From Maricaulis parjimensis (lineage in GTDB: Bacteria > Pseudomonadota > Alphaproteobacteria > Caulobacterales > Maricaulaceae): a stretch of DNA of 64,000 bases. The notes below the pieces were generated by a model, which saw only the letters and a program-made list of their open reading frames with translations, made no database searches and was not told where the DNA came from. Where the stretch lies: contig NZ_JADOTT010000004.1 in NCBI RefSeq assembly GCF_016817355.1, forward strand, positions 186,001 through 250,000, read 5' to 3'. The position numbers were made by a program, and so were the translations under genes. Positions 25,911 to 37,614 of the stretch are shown here, one piece after another; within the stretch, counting starts at the first letter, position 1; each line of letters begins with the position of its first letter.

Positions 25911-27107
25911 CACACCCAGCTCCTTGCCGACCTTGGTGAAGGCGGCGACGGCGCGGTCGATCATTTCCGGCGTGTGGGCGGCGGACATCTGGGTGCGGAT
26001 ACGGGCCTGGCCCTTGGGCACGACCGGGAAGAAGAAGCCGATCACATAGACGCCCTCGCCCATCAGCTTGGCCGCCATGTCCTGGGCCAGTTTGGCGTCG
26101 CCCAGCATGACCGGAATGATCGGATGCTCGCCCGGAAGGAGGTCGAAACCGGCCTCCGACATGCCCTTGCGGAAACGTTGGGCATTGTCGAACAGGCGGG
26201 CCCGCAGATCATCGCCCCCGGCCACCAGCTCCAGCGCCTTCAGCGAAGCACCGGCAATCGCCGGAGCAATGGAGTTGGAAAAGAGATAGGGGCGCGAGCG
26301 CTGGCGCAGCATGTCGATGATTTCCTTGCGCGCCGCGGTGAACCCGCCCATCGCGCCGCCCAGCGCCTTGCCCAGCGTGCCGGTGATGATGTCGATCTCG
26401 CCCATCACACCGCAATGCTCCGGCGTGCCGCGCCCCTTGGCGCCCATGAAGCCGTGCGCATGGCAATCATCCACCATGGTCATCGCGTCATAGCGCTTGG
26501 CCAGGCTGACGATCTCGGGAAGCTTGGCGATATAGCCATCCATCGAGAAGACGCCATCGGTGACGATCAGGATGTGGCGCGCGCCATCGGCCCGGGCCTG
26601 TTTCAGCTGGGTCTCCAGATCATCCATGTCCGAATTGGCATAGCGATAACGCTTCGCCTTGCACAGGCGCACGCCGTCGATGATGGAAGCATGGTTGAGC
26701 GCGTCGGAAATGATCGCATCCTCCGGCCCCAGCAGCGGTTCGAACACGCCGCCATTGGCGTCAAAAGCGGCCGCATAGAGGATGGCATCCTCCTGCCCCG
26801 TGAACTCCGCGATCTTGGCTTCCAGCTCCTTGTGGAGGTCCTGCGTGCCGCAAATGAAGCGCACCGAAGCCATGCCGAAACCATGACTGTCCAGCGTATC
26901 CTTCGCCGCCTGGATCAGCGCCGGATGATTGGCGAGGCCGAGATAGTTGTTGGCGCAGAAATTGATGACATGGCTCTCCTGCCCGTCCGCCGTCACATCG
27001 ATCTCGGAGAACTGCTCCGACGTGATGATCCGCTCGCGCTTGTACAGCCCGTCCGCCTCGATCTGGGCGAGCTCGGCTTTGAGATCAGAGAAAAACGCGT
27101 CGGACAT
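25905..27107 (-). CDS. kbl: glycine C-acetyltransferase (2-amino-3-ketobutyrate CoA ligase)
   Basis: Kbl cleaves 2-amino-3-ketobutyrate with CoA to glycine and acetyl-CoA, completing threonine breakdown by Tdh. The 400-residue PLP enzyme shows [52 protein letters not shown] and the PLP lysine in [13 protein letters not shown]. The C-terminal [22 protein letters not shown] is also characteristic. It is a full-length member. In E. coli kbl and tdh form an operon; here four genes lie between them on the same strand. Confidence 0.95.
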   Translation of the reverse strand: MSDAFFSDLKAELAQIEADGLYKRERIITSEQFSEIDVTADGQESHVINFCANNYLGLANHPALIQAAKDTLDSHGFGMASVRFICGTQDLHKELEAKIAEFTGQEDAILYAAAFDANGGVFEPLLGPEDAIISDALNHASIIDGVRLCKAKRYRYANSDMDDLETQLKQARADGARHILIVTDGVFSMDGYIAKLPEIVSLAKRYDAMTMVDDCHAHGFMGAKGRGTPEHCGVMGEIDIITGTLGKALGGAMGGFTAARKEIIDMLRQRSRPYLFSNSIAPAIAGASLKALELVAGGDDLRARLFDNAQRFRKGMSEAGFDLLPGEHPIIPVMLGDAKLAQDMAAKLMGEGVYVIGFFFPVVPKGQARIRTQMSAAHTPEMIDRAVAAFTKVGKELGVI

Positions 27108-27208
27108 GAAGGGGCTCCTGCGGATGAGTCGGGGTTTGGGGCGTTCTATCCACCCACCATGAGCTTGTCATCCCTGGGCCTATATCCTGGCCTCCAATCA
27201 TCCAAACA

Positions 27209-27303
27209 CCGTCATCCCCCGGCTTGTCCGGGGGACCTGAGCTCACCCGTCGTCAGGATGGATGAGGTCCCCCGGATGCCCTGCGGGCACCGTGGGATGA
27301 CGG
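27209..27303. repeat. REP-like intergenic palindrome, copy 2
   Basis: A composite inverted repeat between kbl and hutU. Outer arms CCGTCATCCC (27209-27218) and GGGATGACGG (27294-27303) are perfect complements. Inside lie a CCCCCGG-CTTGT-CCGGGGG hairpin and a GGATGGATGAGGTCCCCCGG stretch ending in another hairpin. The right half is similar to the element at 6-55. It is probably a dispersed extragenic palindrome and may also end transcription of the hut operon. Confidence 0.65.
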
Positions 27304-27333
27304 GTCAGAGGTGTAGAGGGAGAAGGAGTTGGA

Positions 27334-29000
<1,667 letters not shown>

Positions 29001-29001
<1 letters not shown>

Positions 29002-29816
29002 TACTTCACCTCTCCGGAATACAGCATGGCAGCGGCATCCAGGGCCGCCTTGATCGTGTCTTTCAGGGCCGCGCGCAGGGCGTCGGCCTTGGTCTCGTCA
29101 AAGGCCCAGGGGGCGCTTTCGGTTTTCATGTAGGCGGACTGGGCCAATTCCATCTGCAGGGCGTGGACATTCTGGCTGGGCCGGCCATAGGCCCGCGTGA
29201 TCCAGCCGCCCTTGAAACGGCCATTGACGATGGAGGCGTATTCCTCGTGATCCATCATGGCTTTCACGGCCCAGCGCTCGATCGTGCGATCACAGCTCTC
29301 ACCACCATTCGTGCCCAGATTGAGATCCGGCAGCACGCCCTCGAACAGGCGCGGCACTTCGGACGCGATGGAATGGGCATCCCAGAGCAGGACATAGCCA
29401 TGCTCCATGCGGGTCTGCACGATCAGCTCGGTCAGGGCGCGGTGATAGGGGTCGTAATACTCAAAGCGCCGCTGCTCGATCTCGTCTTCGTCGGGCTCTT
29501 GGCCGTCCTTGTAGATCGGCGTGCCATCAAACAGCGTGGTGGGAACCAGCTCCGTCGTGGCCTGGCCGGGATAGAGCGAAGTGCCGGTGGGATCACGATT
29601 GAGATCAATCACATAGCGTGAAAAGTTCGCCTTGATGACCGAGGCCTTGAAGCCGGAGAGGAAGTTGTAGAGCTGCGGCACATGCCAGTCCGTATCGGGC
29701 AGGCCCCGGCCCTCGCCCGTCAGGCGCGCTTCAAGACCCGGCGACAAGGCCGTGCCCGAATGCGGCATGGAAATGATCAGCGGGGAATGTCCCCGGTGCA
29801 GCTCAAAAACGTCCAT
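29001..29816 (-). CDS. hutG: N-formylglutamate deformylase
   Basis: HutG hydrolyses N-formylglutamate to glutamate and formate, the last step of the five-enzyme histidine pathway. The 271-residue protein belongs to the N-formylglutamate amidohydrolase family: [16 protein letters not shown] near the N-terminus, [12 protein letters not shown], and [14 protein letters not shown]. This is the zinc-type HutG used together with HutF, not the arginase-like formiminoglutamase. It overlaps hutH and hutU by one base each. Confidence 0.94.
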
Positions 29817-31345
29817 CAGACGATCCCCGGAACCTCGCCCGCCGCCGCTACCAGCCCACCGCCGGCAACCAGATCGCGGGCTGCTTCGATATCGCTGGCA
29901 AAATAGCGGTCATCGCCATAGGCGGGAACGGCCTCGCGCAAGCTTATCCGCGCTTTTTCGAGCCGGGCGGAGGATTGCAGGCCGAGATGGAACTCCATCC
30001 CCTGCACCGCGCTGAGCGCCTCGATACCGACCACGGCATGAAGATTGTCCGCCATTTTCAGAAGACGGAAGGCGCCATGGGTGGCCATGGAGACATGGTC
30101 TTCCTGATTGGCCGAGGTCGGAATGCTGTCGACCGAGGCCGGATAGGCTTTCTGCTTGTTCTCCGAGACCAGGGCAGCGGCCGTGACATGGGCGATCATG
30201 AAGCCGGAATTGATACCCGGATTGGGTGTCAGGAAGGCCGGCAGGCCGGAGACGGCCGGATCGGTCAGAAGCGCGATACGCCGCTCGGAGATCGAGCCGA
30301 TCTCGCAGGCGGCCATGGCGATCTGGTCGGCGGCGAAAGCGACCGGTTCAGCGTGGAAATTGCCACCGGAAATGGCTTCGCCCGTATCGGTGAAGACGAG
30401 CGGATTGTCGGTCACGGCATTGGCCTCACGCTCCAGCACCTGCGCGGCCTGGCCGAGCAGATCCATCACCGCGCCCATCACCTGGGGCTGACAGCGCAGG
30501 CAGTAGGGATCCTGGATCTTGTCGCAATTCTCATGGCTGGCGAGGATGTTCGATCCGTCCAGCAGCGCCCGCAAACTACCGGCCACGGCGATCTGGCCGG
30601 GATGGCCGCGCAGGCTGTGAATGCGCGGATCAAAGGGCGCAACCGAGCCCTTGGCCGCTTCCACGGAGAGCGCGCCGGAAACAAGAGCCGCCTGGAAACC
30701 GGCCTCGACGCCGAACAACCCGGCCAGAGCCAATGCTGTCGAGGTCTGGGTGCCATTGAGCAGGGCCAAGCCTTCCTTGGGGCCCAGCTGGAGCGGTTTC
30801 AGACCCGCCTTGGCCAAGCCTTCAGCGGCCGGCAGGCGTTCGCCCTTGTATGTCACCTCACCTGCCCCGATCAGGGCCGCGGACATGTGGGCCAACGGCG
30901 CGAGATCGCCAGACGCACCAACCGAACCCTGGGAGGGGATGACCGGCAGGCAGTCGGCATCCAAAAGGGCCTGGATGCCCTCAATCGTGGTCCAGCGCAC
31001 ACCGGACGCGCCGCGGCCCAGAGAGGCCATTTTCAGCGCCAGGATGAGGCGGACAATCGGCGCCGGCAGCGGGTCGCCAATCCCGGCGGCATGGGAGAGG
31101 ACAAGGCGCTCCTGCAGCGTCGCCAGCTCATCATCCGCGATCCGCGTCTGGGCCAGCTTGCCGAAACCGGTATTGAGACCATAGACGGCCTGACCGGAGG
31201 CGATGAGATTATCGACCGTCTGCGCGGCCGCATCGACCTCGGTTTTCGCCGCCGGATCAATCGTGACCGAGGCACCGCGATAGATCGCGGCCCAGTCCGT
31301 CAGGCGCATTTCGCCCGGTTTCACGACAACAGATGTCACAGCCAT
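29816..31345 (-). CDS. hutH: histidine ammonia-lyase
   Basis: HutH eliminates ammonia from histidine to give urocanate. The 509-residue protein contains the Ala-Ser-Gly triad (A144, S145, G146 in [14 protein letters not shown]) that cyclises to the MIO cofactor, and [11 protein letters not shown] near residue 55. Length is normal. The start is uncertain: ATG 31345 has GGAGG only three bases upstream, while a GTG at 31339 has better spacing and a four-base GTGA overlap with the hutI stop. Either way it is coupled to hutI. Confidence 0.96.
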   Translation of the reverse strand: MAVTSVVVKPGEMRLTDWAAIYRGASVTIDPAAKTEVDAAAQTVDNLIASGQAVYGLNTGFGKLAQTRIADDELATLQERLVLSHAAGIGDPLPAPIVRLILALKMASLGRGASGVRWTTIEGIQALLDADCLPVIPSQGSVGASGDLAPLAHMSAALIGAGEVTYKGERLPAAEGLAKAGLKPLQLGPKEGLALLNGTQTSTALALAGLFGVEAGFQAALVSGALSVEAAKGSVAPFDPRIHSLRGHPGQIAVAGSLRALLDGSNILASHENCDKIQDPYCLRCQPQVMGAVMDLLGQAAQVLEREANAVTDNPLVFTDTGEAISGGNFHAEPVAFAADQIAMAACEIGSISERRIALLTDPAVSGLPAFLTPNPGINSGFMIAHVTAAALVSENKQKAYPASVDSIPTSANQEDHVSMATHGAFRLLKMADNLHAVVGIEALSAVQGMEFHLGLQSSARLEKARISLREAVPAYGDDRYFASDIEAARDLVAGGGLVAAAGEVPGIV

Positions 31346-32544
31346 TCTCCTCCGAGGATACGGCCATGCAGGGGCCGTTTTCCCATCCATTGCACCAGCT
31401 CGGCCGGGCGTTCGATGTCCCAGATCGCCAGATCGGCCATCTTCCCCGGCTCCAGGGTTCCGATCTCGTCCAGCTTGCCCAGGGCCCGCGCCGCTTCGCG
31501 CGTAATACCGGCAAAGGCCTCTTCCACGGTGAGGTGGAAGAGCGTGCAGGCCATGTTGGCGGCCATCAGCAAGGAGACCATGGGCGAGGTGCCCGGATTG
31601 GCATCCGTGGCTACCGCCATTTTCACCCCCGCCGCGCGCATCGCCTCGACCGGCGGACGCTGGGTCTCGCGCAGGGCGTAGAAGGCGCCCGGCAAGAGCA
31701 CGCCCACCGTGCCCGCCTTGGCCATGGCCGCGATCCCGGCCTCATTCGTGTATTCGATATGGTCCGCCGACAGCCCGCCGAATTCAGCGACCAGCTGGGC
31801 CCCGCCGGTATCGGACAATTGGTCGGCATGGAGTTTCACCGGCAGATCGGCTGCCTTGGCCGCAATGAAGAGACGACGTGTCTCTTCCGGGCTGAAACCA
31901 ATGCCCTCGCAATAGGCATCCACCGCCTCGGCCAATCCGGTCTTGGCAATCTCGCGGACCAAGGGAATGCAGACCTCGTCGATATAATCGCCCGAACGTC
32001 CCTCATATTCCGGCGGCACGGCATGGGCGGCCAGCAGGGTCGGAACAATCCGCATGCCCGAGGCCAGGCCAACACCCCGCGCGGCTTTCAGCTGGGCCAG
32101 CTCGGCTTCAACCGTCAGCCCATAGCCCGACTTGATCTCGATCGTGCCGACACCTTCGGCCGCATAGGCATCCAGCCGCGTCAGGGCGAGCGCTGCCAGT
32201 TCGGCAGCCCCGGCCTTGCGCGTCGCGGTCATCGTCTTGCGGATACCCCCGCCCTCACGCGCGATGACTTCATAGCTCTCGCCCGCCAGCTTGCGCTCAT
32301 ACTCGTCCGACCGGTCACCGGCGAAGACGAGATGGGTGTGACAGTCGATCAGGGCCGGCGTGACCCAGCGGTTTTCCAGATCCTCGGTGATATCCGCCGT
32401 GCCGGGAATTTCATCCATCGGCCCGACCCAGGCGATCTTGTCGCCGGAAATCCCGATCGCACCATGACCGATCTCGCCATAGGGCGTGCCGGTCTCGGCC
32501 AGGGTCGCAATCCGGGCGTTGGTCAGCAATCTGTCGAAGTGCAT
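31336..32544 (-). CDS. hutI: imidazolonepropionase
   Basis: HutI hydrolyses 4-imidazolone-5-propionate to N-formimidoyl-L-glutamate. From ATG 32544 the protein has 402 residues. Metal-binding [19 protein letters not shown], the substrate region [37 protein letters not shown] and [11 protein letters not shown] are all as expected for the family. An in-frame ATG at 32562 would lengthen it by six residues. It is the promoter-proximal gene of the minus-strand hut run, 80 bases from hutF. Confidence 0.95.
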   Translation of the reverse strand: MHFDRLLTNARIATLAETGTPYGEIGHGAIGISGDKIAWVGPMDEIPGTADITEDLENRWVTPALIDCHTHLVFAGDRSDEYERKLAGESYEVIAREGGGIRKTMTATRKAGAAELAALALTRLDAYAAEGVGTIEIKSGYGLTVEAELAQLKAARGVGLASGMRIVPTLLAAHAVPPEYEGRSGDYIDEVCIPLVREIAKTGLAEAVDAYCEGIGFSPEETRRLFIAAKAADLPVKLHADQLSDTGGAQLVAEFGGLSADHIEYTNEAGIAAMAKAGTVGVLLPGAFYALRETQRPPVEAMRAAGVKMAVATDANPGTSPMVSLLMAANMACTLFHLTVEEAFAGITREAARALGKLDEIGTLEPGKMADLAIWDIERPAELVQWMGKRPLHGRILGGEWL

Positions 32545-32569
32545 CGCAGGCACCCTTTGCAATCGGCTA

Positions 32570-32583
32570 ATTGTCTATACAAT
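32570..32583. promoter_or_regulatory. probable HutC operator in the hutI-hutF divergent promoter
   Basis: ATTGT-CTAT-ACAAT is a 5-bp-arm palindrome at the middle of the 80-base gap between hutI and hutF. It closely resembles the TTGTATATACAA-type sites known for HutC. One site could repress both directions, with urocanate as inducer. The site is seen in the sequence; the assignment to HutC is inference from position and family knowledge. Confidence 0.7.
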
Positions 32584-32624
32584 AAAAACCCGGAAGTGAG
32601 TCTGTCCAGCCGGGTTGAACCGTG

Positions 32625-33992
32625 ATGACTGAATTTTTCGCCGAGTGCGCCCTTCTGCCGGAAGGTTGGGCTGATCGTGTTGCGATCAGTGTGGACGCCC
32701 ACGGTGATATTGTTTCAGTGACGCCGGACGCTGATCCTGATCCCCATTCGATACGTCTGCGATGCTGTTTGCCCGGCATGGCGAACCTGCATTCGCACAG
32801 TTTTCAGCGTGCCATGGCCGGTCTGACCGAGCGCCGTGGACCCGGTTCGGACAGTTTCTGGTCCTGGCGGAAACTGATGTACGCCTTCAATGAACGCCTC
32901 ACCCCGGACCATGTCGAAGCGATTGCCGGCCTGGTCCAGGTGGAGATGCTGGAGGCGGGATACACATCCGTCGGCGAATTCCACTATCTCCACCATGCCC
33001 CCGACGGGTCGCGCTATGACGACCCCGCGGAAATGGCGGGCCGGATCTGTGCCGCGGCGGGGACAAGCGGCATCGCCCTCACCCTCCTGCCCGTCTTCTA
33101 TCGCTGGTCCGGTTTTGGTCAGCAGGCGCCCAGCGAAGGCCAGCGACGCTTCCTCAACACGCCGGACAGCTATGCCGAGCTGCACGCCGCTGCGGCCCGT
33201 CATGTGGCAGTGCTGGAGCATGGACAGATCGGGATCGCGCCGCACTCCCTGCGCGCGGCAGACCTGTCGGATATCGACGAGATCCGGCCGCTGGCAGACA
33301 ATGCGCCCATCCATATCCACATCGCCGAACAGGTGCGCGAAGTGGAGGATTGTCAGGCGACGACCGGGGCGCGGCCGGTGCGCTTCCTGCTGGACCATCA
33401 GCCGGTGGATGAGCGCTGGTGCCTCGTCCACGCCACCCATATGGACGCTGGCGAGACAGGCGATCTGGCCCGCAGCGGGGCTGTCGCCGGCCTGTGCCCG
33501 CTGACCGAAGCCAATCTGGGCGACGGCCTCTTCCCGGCCGTGGATTACCTGGCCGCCGGCGGCGCGATCGGTATCGGGTCGGACAGCCATATCCGCATCG
33601 ATCTGGCCGAGGAAATCCGCCTGCTGGAATATGGCCAGCGCCTCACCCGGCGCGAACGCAATGTGCTCGCTGAGGCGGGACAGAGTACGGGCCGCCGCCT
33701 GTTCGAGGCCTGTCTTGCCGGCGGTGCCCGGGCGCTGATGCAGAAACAGGGCAGGCTGGCGACCGGTTATCGCGCCGATTTCGTGGAACTGGACATGGAC
33801 CATCCCAGTCTGATCGGGCGTCGTGGCGACTCGCTGTTGGATAGCTGGCTGTTCTGCGGCGAGCGAAGCCTAGTCCGCTCCGTCCATGTCGGCGGGACAG
33901 AATGCGTGCGCGAGGGCCGCGCCCTCGCCCGCGACAGCGTGGACAAGGCCTGGCGCCGCGCGATGACAGACGTGATGGAGGGATTGGGATGA
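32625..33992 (+). CDS. hutF: formimidoylglutamate deiminase
   Basis: HutF deiminates N-formimidoyl-L-glutamate to N-formyl-L-glutamate, feeding HutG. The 455-residue amidohydrolase has LPGMANLHSHSFQRAMAG at the metal site, a long FWSWRKLMYAF stretch specific to HutF, IHIHIAEQVREVEDC, LVHATHMD and IGSDSHIRIDLAEEIRLLEY. I chose ATG 32625 over the adjoining GTG at 32622. It is followed by hutC with a four-base overlap. Confidence 0.95.
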   Translation: MTEFFAECALLPEGWADRVAISVDAHGDIVSVTPDADPDPHSIRLRCCLPGMANLHSHSFQRAMAGLTERRGPGSDSFWSWRKLMYAFNERLTPDHVEAIAGLVQVEMLEAGYTSVGEFHYLHHAPDGSRYDDPAEMAGRICAAAGTSGIALTLLPVFYRWSGFGQQAPSEGQRRFLNTPDSYAELHAAAARHVAVLEHGQIGIAPHSLRAADLSDIDEIRPLADNAPIHIHIAEQVREVEDCQATTGARPVRFLLDHQPVDERWCLVHATHMDAGETGDLARSGAVAGLCPLTEANLGDGLFPAVDYLAAGGAIGIGSDSHIRIDLAEEIRLLEYGQRLTRRERNVLAEAGQSTGRRLFEACLAGGARALMQKQGRLATGYRADFVELDMDHPSLIGRRGDSLLDSWLFCGERSLVRSVHVGGTECVREGRALARDSVDKAWRRAMTDVMEGLG

Positions 33993-34729
33993 GCAATGTG
34001 ATCAGCGATATCCGGCTTGATGGCGAGGGACCGGTCTATGACCAGATCAAGCGCGCCATCTCCGGCCTGATCCGCTCGGGCCACTGGAAACCCGGCCACC
34101 GCCTGCCCGCCGAATCTGAGCTCAGCGACGCCCTCTCCATCGCCCGCATGACCGTCAATCGCGCCCTAAAGGAATTGACCGAGGATGGCCTCCTCGTCCG
34201 CAAGCGTCGCGCCGGAACCTTCGTGGCGCAGCCGGACGCTCCAGCCGCCATTTTGCAGATTGTCGACATGGCGACGGCCATTCCCGCCCGGGGCGAGACC
34301 TATGGCTACCGGCTTGAAATCAATGAGACCATTCCGGCGCCGGACGCGATTGCCAAGCGCATGCGCCTGCCCTTCGGGACACGGCTGCAGCATGTGGAAT
34401 GCCTGCACACGGCCGATGGCAAGATCGTCGAATACGAGCAGCGCTGGATCAATCTCAATCTCTTGCCGGAAGCCGCCCGGGCAGACTTTTCAGAGGTCGG
34501 GCCGGGCAGCTGGCTGTTGCGTGCAGCCCCCTGGACCGAGGCGGAACACACGGTCTCCGCCGTCAATGCCACGCCCGACCAGGCCCGCCGCCTGGGCACG
34601 GCCCCGGGTGACGCCCTCCTGGTCCTGGAACGCCGGACCTTCCAGGGCGAGGACGTGGTTACCTATGCCCGCCTCATCCACCCGGGCAACCGGCACTCCA
34701 TGACCGAGCGTTTCGGCCCGGGGGCCTAG
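33989..34729 (+). CDS. hutC: histidine utilization repressor
   Basis: A GntR/HutC-family regulator of 246 residues. The N-terminal winged helix runs VYDQIKRAISGLIRSGHWKPG and LSIARMTVNRALKELTEDGLL. The C-terminal UTRA ligand domain has LQHVECLHTADGKIVEYEQRWIN. Urocanate is the usual ligand. The ATG at 33989 overlaps the hutF stop (ATGA). The frame is open further upstream within hutF, but this start matches the family N-terminus. The palindrome at 32570 is its likely target, which would make it autoregulated. Confidence 0.94.
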   Translation: MSNVISDIRLDGEGPVYDQIKRAISGLIRSGHWKPGHRLPAESELSDALSIARMTVNRALKELTEDGLLVRKRRAGTFVAQPDAPAAILQIVDMATAIPARGETYGYRLEINETIPAPDAIAKRMRLPFGTRLQHVECLHTADGKIVEYEQRWINLNLLPEAARADFSEVGPGSWLLRAAPWTEAEHTVSAVNATPDQARRLGTAPGDALLVLERRTFQGEDVVTYARLIHPGNRHSMTERFGPGA

Positions 34730-34736
34730 GCCCGGC

Positions 34737-35636
34737 TCAATCCCGCGGCAGGGATGGCAGATCCATATTATTGTAGGCCGCCGACCAGACATTCGGTGAG
34801 ATATCGCACTGCACTTGCGGCGCATTCGGGTCCGAAGGCGTGCTTTGCGGATATTCCTGACCGACCTGATAGGGACCGTCATAGGTCGGACAGGTACACG
34901 TCGTCTGGCCGTTCTCGTCAGGCCCCGTGCACGGGGCCGTCATGCAGCCGGCATAAAGCGGGTCCGCCTCGCTGGAGCAGTCGGTCGAGCCGAAATACAT
35001 CACATCCTGATAGGCCATGGAGAAGGTCGAGATCAGCTCGACATCGGGCTGGTCGGGATAGAGCGTCTGCGGCGTACCGGTGACGACATCGCCGAGATAG
35101 CTGCAGACCGGGGCCGGCTGGCAAGCCTCCAGCGCCGCAATGATCGGATTGTCGCTGTAATCGCACAGCCCCGTCGCCAGGCTCGCCATGTTGAGACAGT
35201 TTGAGCCGTCCTCGTGACAGACCTCAATCGTTTCCGCCCGCACGCGCGGGTTCAGGATCGAACCGATCTCCACGAAATTATAGACCAGCGGCTCGCCATC
35301 CTCGACATAGACCCCGTTTGTCACCGCAAAACAGGTGCAGTCGGCCGCCGTTTCCGTCGAATTCGGATTGCAGGGCAGGATCTGCGTGCTGCCATCCAGC
35401 GTCGGCTGGGCACCCGGAGGACCGGAATAATAGCAGAGCGCATAGGGATTGCCGCTGCAGGCAAGGAAATTCGAAACATGCTCGAAAGCATCGGCCCGCG
35501 GGGGCGGATCATCGCTACGGACCGCCTCGGCAGGCGGTTCGGCTTCGGCGGTCGCCGCTTCAGTCTCGGGCGATGAACACGCCGCCAGAAGCCAAGTCCC
35601 CAACAGAACCACACTCAACGCACGCAGATCCCGCAT
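34737..35636 (-). CDS. cysteine-rich lipoprotein, unknown function
   Basis: A protein of 299 residues from ATG 35636. A signal peptide ends in a lipobox, LLAAC-SSPE, followed by an acidic alanine-rich spacer (ETEAATAEAEPPAEA). The mature part has sixteen cysteines beyond the lipid-modified one, many in close pairs (DCTCF, TTCTCP, GCMTAPC). This suggests a disulfide-stabilised periplasmic or surface protein. No metal-binding CXXCH motif and no recognised domain is present. It converges on hutC, with stops seven bases apart. Confidence 0.72.
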   Translation of the reverse strand: MRDLRALSVVLLGTWLLAACSSPETEAATAEAEPPAEAVRSDDPPPRADAFEHVSNFLACSGNPYALCYYSGPPGAQPTLDGSTQILPCNPNSTETAADCTCFAVTNGVYVEDGEPLVYNFVEIGSILNPRVRAETIEVCHEDGSNCLNMASLATGLCDYSDNPIIAALEACQPAPVCSYLGDVVTGTPQTLYPDQPDVELISTFSMAYQDVMYFGSTDCSSEADPLYAGCMTAPCTGPDENGQTTCTCPTYDGPYQVGQEYPQSTPSDPNAPQVQCDISPNVWSAAYNNMDLPSLPRD

Positions 35637-35770
35637 ATCCATGCCACGCCCCTCCCATTGTCGCGAGACCCGGCAAGGACTCGCTTCTGAGGCGTATTTT
35701 GGAGTGAACGGGCCCGCGAAGCAATTTCAAATTGAAAGCGCCAGTCAAGCAACCCTGACGGCGAAGCGCC

Positions 35771-36970
35771 CTACTCGTCTTCGATCGCCGCCATCAGCCG
35801 GCGGATGAATTCATTGCGCTCGGAGGCCTGGATCCAGCGGACCACGGCAATGATGTCGTGCTCGGGATCGATATAGATCATGTTCGCGCCGGCACCCAGA
35901 TACGCAAAGCTTGAGGCCGGGGCTTCCTCGACCGAAATGGCGGCGCGATCATCGCTGGGCGTGTTGAGGAAGAAGTTCATATAGCCATAGGACGGCATGA
36001 CATCGGTCGGCGTGGTCGCCGCCGTGTAGAACGCGTCCGGCACGAGCTGCTCACCGCCCCAATTGCCGCGGCGCAGACCCAGCAGGCCGAAACGGGCCTG
36101 GTCATAGGCGGACAGCATCATCCCGCCGCCCCAATGCCCGCCGCCGGACACGGACCACATCTCCTCGCCATTCAGCGTGACATAGCTGTTTTCATAGCCG
36201 TGCCATTCCCATGTCCCGGAGGAACCGATCGGATCCATGATGCGCTCGGCCAGCACGTCCGGCAGTTCACGCCCCCAGACATGCAGCCCGGCCAGGGCCA
36301 GGGCGTTCACACGGACATCATTATACTCCCAGGCCGAACCCGGCTCCGGCGGACCAGCAACCAAATCGCGAGCGGGATTGTCACGCGCCGGACGGTCCGC
36401 CCAGGCCGGCTTGTCCCAGAGCGTGCCCCACCAGCCCGAGGTCTGGCGCAGCATCTGGTCCCAGGTGATCGGTGCGTTGTGGTCTGTGTGGAAGAGCGGG
36501 TCGGCGACGTCGGACGAGACCGCATCGCTGACATCCCCGATCAGCCCATCGGCCAGGGCCAGGCCGATCGTGTGGGAAAGGAAGGTCTTGGAGATGGAGA
36601 AGGTCATGTCGACCCGTTCCAGCTCGCCCCAGGAAGCCACAATATAGCCGTCACGCAGGATGATGCCGGATGGCTCGCCGCGCGGACGCAGCTCACCGAC
36701 CGGGCTGGAATGGGGTTCATAGGCCCAGGTCAACGGCACCATGAGGGAGAGATCACGGACATCAATCCCGTCATAGCCTTCCGGCGCAGCGGTCTCATTG
36801 GCGATGGCGAAATCGATGGCGTCCTGCAGAGCGACCGGATCAAGTCCGAGCGATGCCGGGTCGCGATGTTCCCAGTTTTCATCCCCGCGGGGCGGGACAT
36901 AGTCCTGGGCGCAGGCTGGAAGGGAGACCAGGAAAAGGGCTGACAGACCCAGCGCTGCGGACTTCATCAT
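35771..36970 (-). CDS. secreted serine hydrolase of the beta-lactamase/penicillin-binding family
   Basis: A 399-residue exported protein: signal peptide ALGLSALFLVSLPACA, which also contains a cysteine in a weak lipobox context. The class C beta-lactamase-like fold is shown by SISKTFLSH (serine and lysine of SxxK) and EYNDVRVNALA (tyrosine and asparagine of YxN). Members include esterases, D-aminopeptidases and 6-aminohexanoate-dimer hydrolases. A true antibiotic-hydrolysing role is unlikely from this pattern. It ends before the lipoprotein gene and may follow hisIE in a separate unit, 11 bases downstream of it. Confidence 0.85.
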   Translation of the reverse strand: MMKSAALGLSALFLVSLPACAQDYVPPRGDENWEHRDPASLGLDPVALQDAIDFAIANETAAPEGYDGIDVRDLSLMVPLTWAYEPHSSPVGELRPRGEPSGIILRDGYIVASWGELERVDMTFSISKTFLSHTIGLALADGLIGDVSDAVSSDVADPLFHTDHNAPITWDQMLRQTSGWWGTLWDKPAWADRPARDNPARDLVAGPPEPGSAWEYNDVRVNALALAGLHVWGRELPDVLAERIMDPIGSSGTWEWHGYENSYVTLNGEEMWSVSGGGHWGGGMMLSAYDQARFGLLGLRRGNWGGEQLVPDAFYTAATTPTDVMPSYGYMNFFLNTPSDDRAAISVEEAPASSFAYLGAGANMIYIDPEHDIIAVVRWIQASERNEFIRRLMAAIEDE

Positions 36971-36981
36971 CGGTCTGATCC

Positions 36982-37614
36982 TTATTTCTCACCCGGTTTG
37001 GAGGCCCGCACGGCATGGCGTTTGCGCAGAACGGCCACGACATCATCCAGGCTGAGATCGCGGGATTCCAGCAGGACCATGAGGTGGAAGAGCAGGTCCG
37101 CCGCTTCGCCCTTGAGCGCGGCCTTGCTTTCCGACACGGCGGCCATGGCGACCTCGACGCCCTCTTCGCCAACCTTCTGGGCCGGGCGTTTCGGGGCGCG
37201 GGCCATCAGGCCTCCGACATAGGAGCCCTTGGGCTTGTCCTTCTTGCGCTTGCGGATGATCGCCCGCAAATGCGCCAGGAAGCCCAGGCCCGGAGCCGGG
37301 TCATCGCCGAAACAGGTCACCGTGCCGGTATGGCAGGCCGGGCCTTTCGGCTTCACCTCGACCAGCAGAGTGTCATTGTCGCAATCAGCCGCCAGGGAAA
37401 CGAGTTTGAACGTGTTTCCGGAGGTTTCGCCCTTTTTCCAGAGTTCCTGGCGCGAGCGGGAATAGAAATGCACCTTGCCGGTCTCGACCGTCCGGGCGAG
37501 CGCCTCTTCATTCATATAGCCCAGCATGAGGACCTGGCGGGTGGCATGGTCCTGGATAATGGCCGGGATGAGCCCGTCGGACTTTTTCCAGTCCAGGCTT
37601 TTGGCATCAATCAT
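36982..37614 (-). CDS. hisIE: bifunctional phosphoribosyl-AMP cyclohydrolase/phosphoribosyl-ATP pyrophosphatase
   Basis: Catalyses steps two and three of histidine synthesis. The 210-residue protein has an N-terminal HisI domain ([36 protein letters not shown]; zinc cysteines in ADCDNDTLL and [12 protein letters not shown]). A C-terminal HisE domain follows ([30 protein letters not shown]). Its ATG overlaps the hisF stop by four bases. It is the last gene of the his operon. Many alphaproteobacteria keep hisI and hisE apart, so this is a second fusion in the operon. Confidence 0.95.
   Translation of the reverse strand: MIDAKSLDWKKSDGLIPAIIQDHATRQVLMLGYMNEEALARTVETGKVHFYSRSRQELWKKGETSGNTFKLVSLAADCDNDTLLVEVKPKGPACHTGTVTCFGDDPAPGLGFLAHLRAIIRKRKKDKPKGSYVGGLMARAPKRPAQKVGEEGVEVAMAAVSESKAALKGEAADLLFHLMVLLESRDLSLDDVVAVLRKRHAVRASKPGEK

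Noticed and set aside
35771-36970. Antibiotic-resistance beta-lactamase
   Set aside because: The SxxK and YxN motifs place it in the broad serine-hydrolase superfamily, but the third class C motif is not clearly present and the context is not that of a resistance gene.
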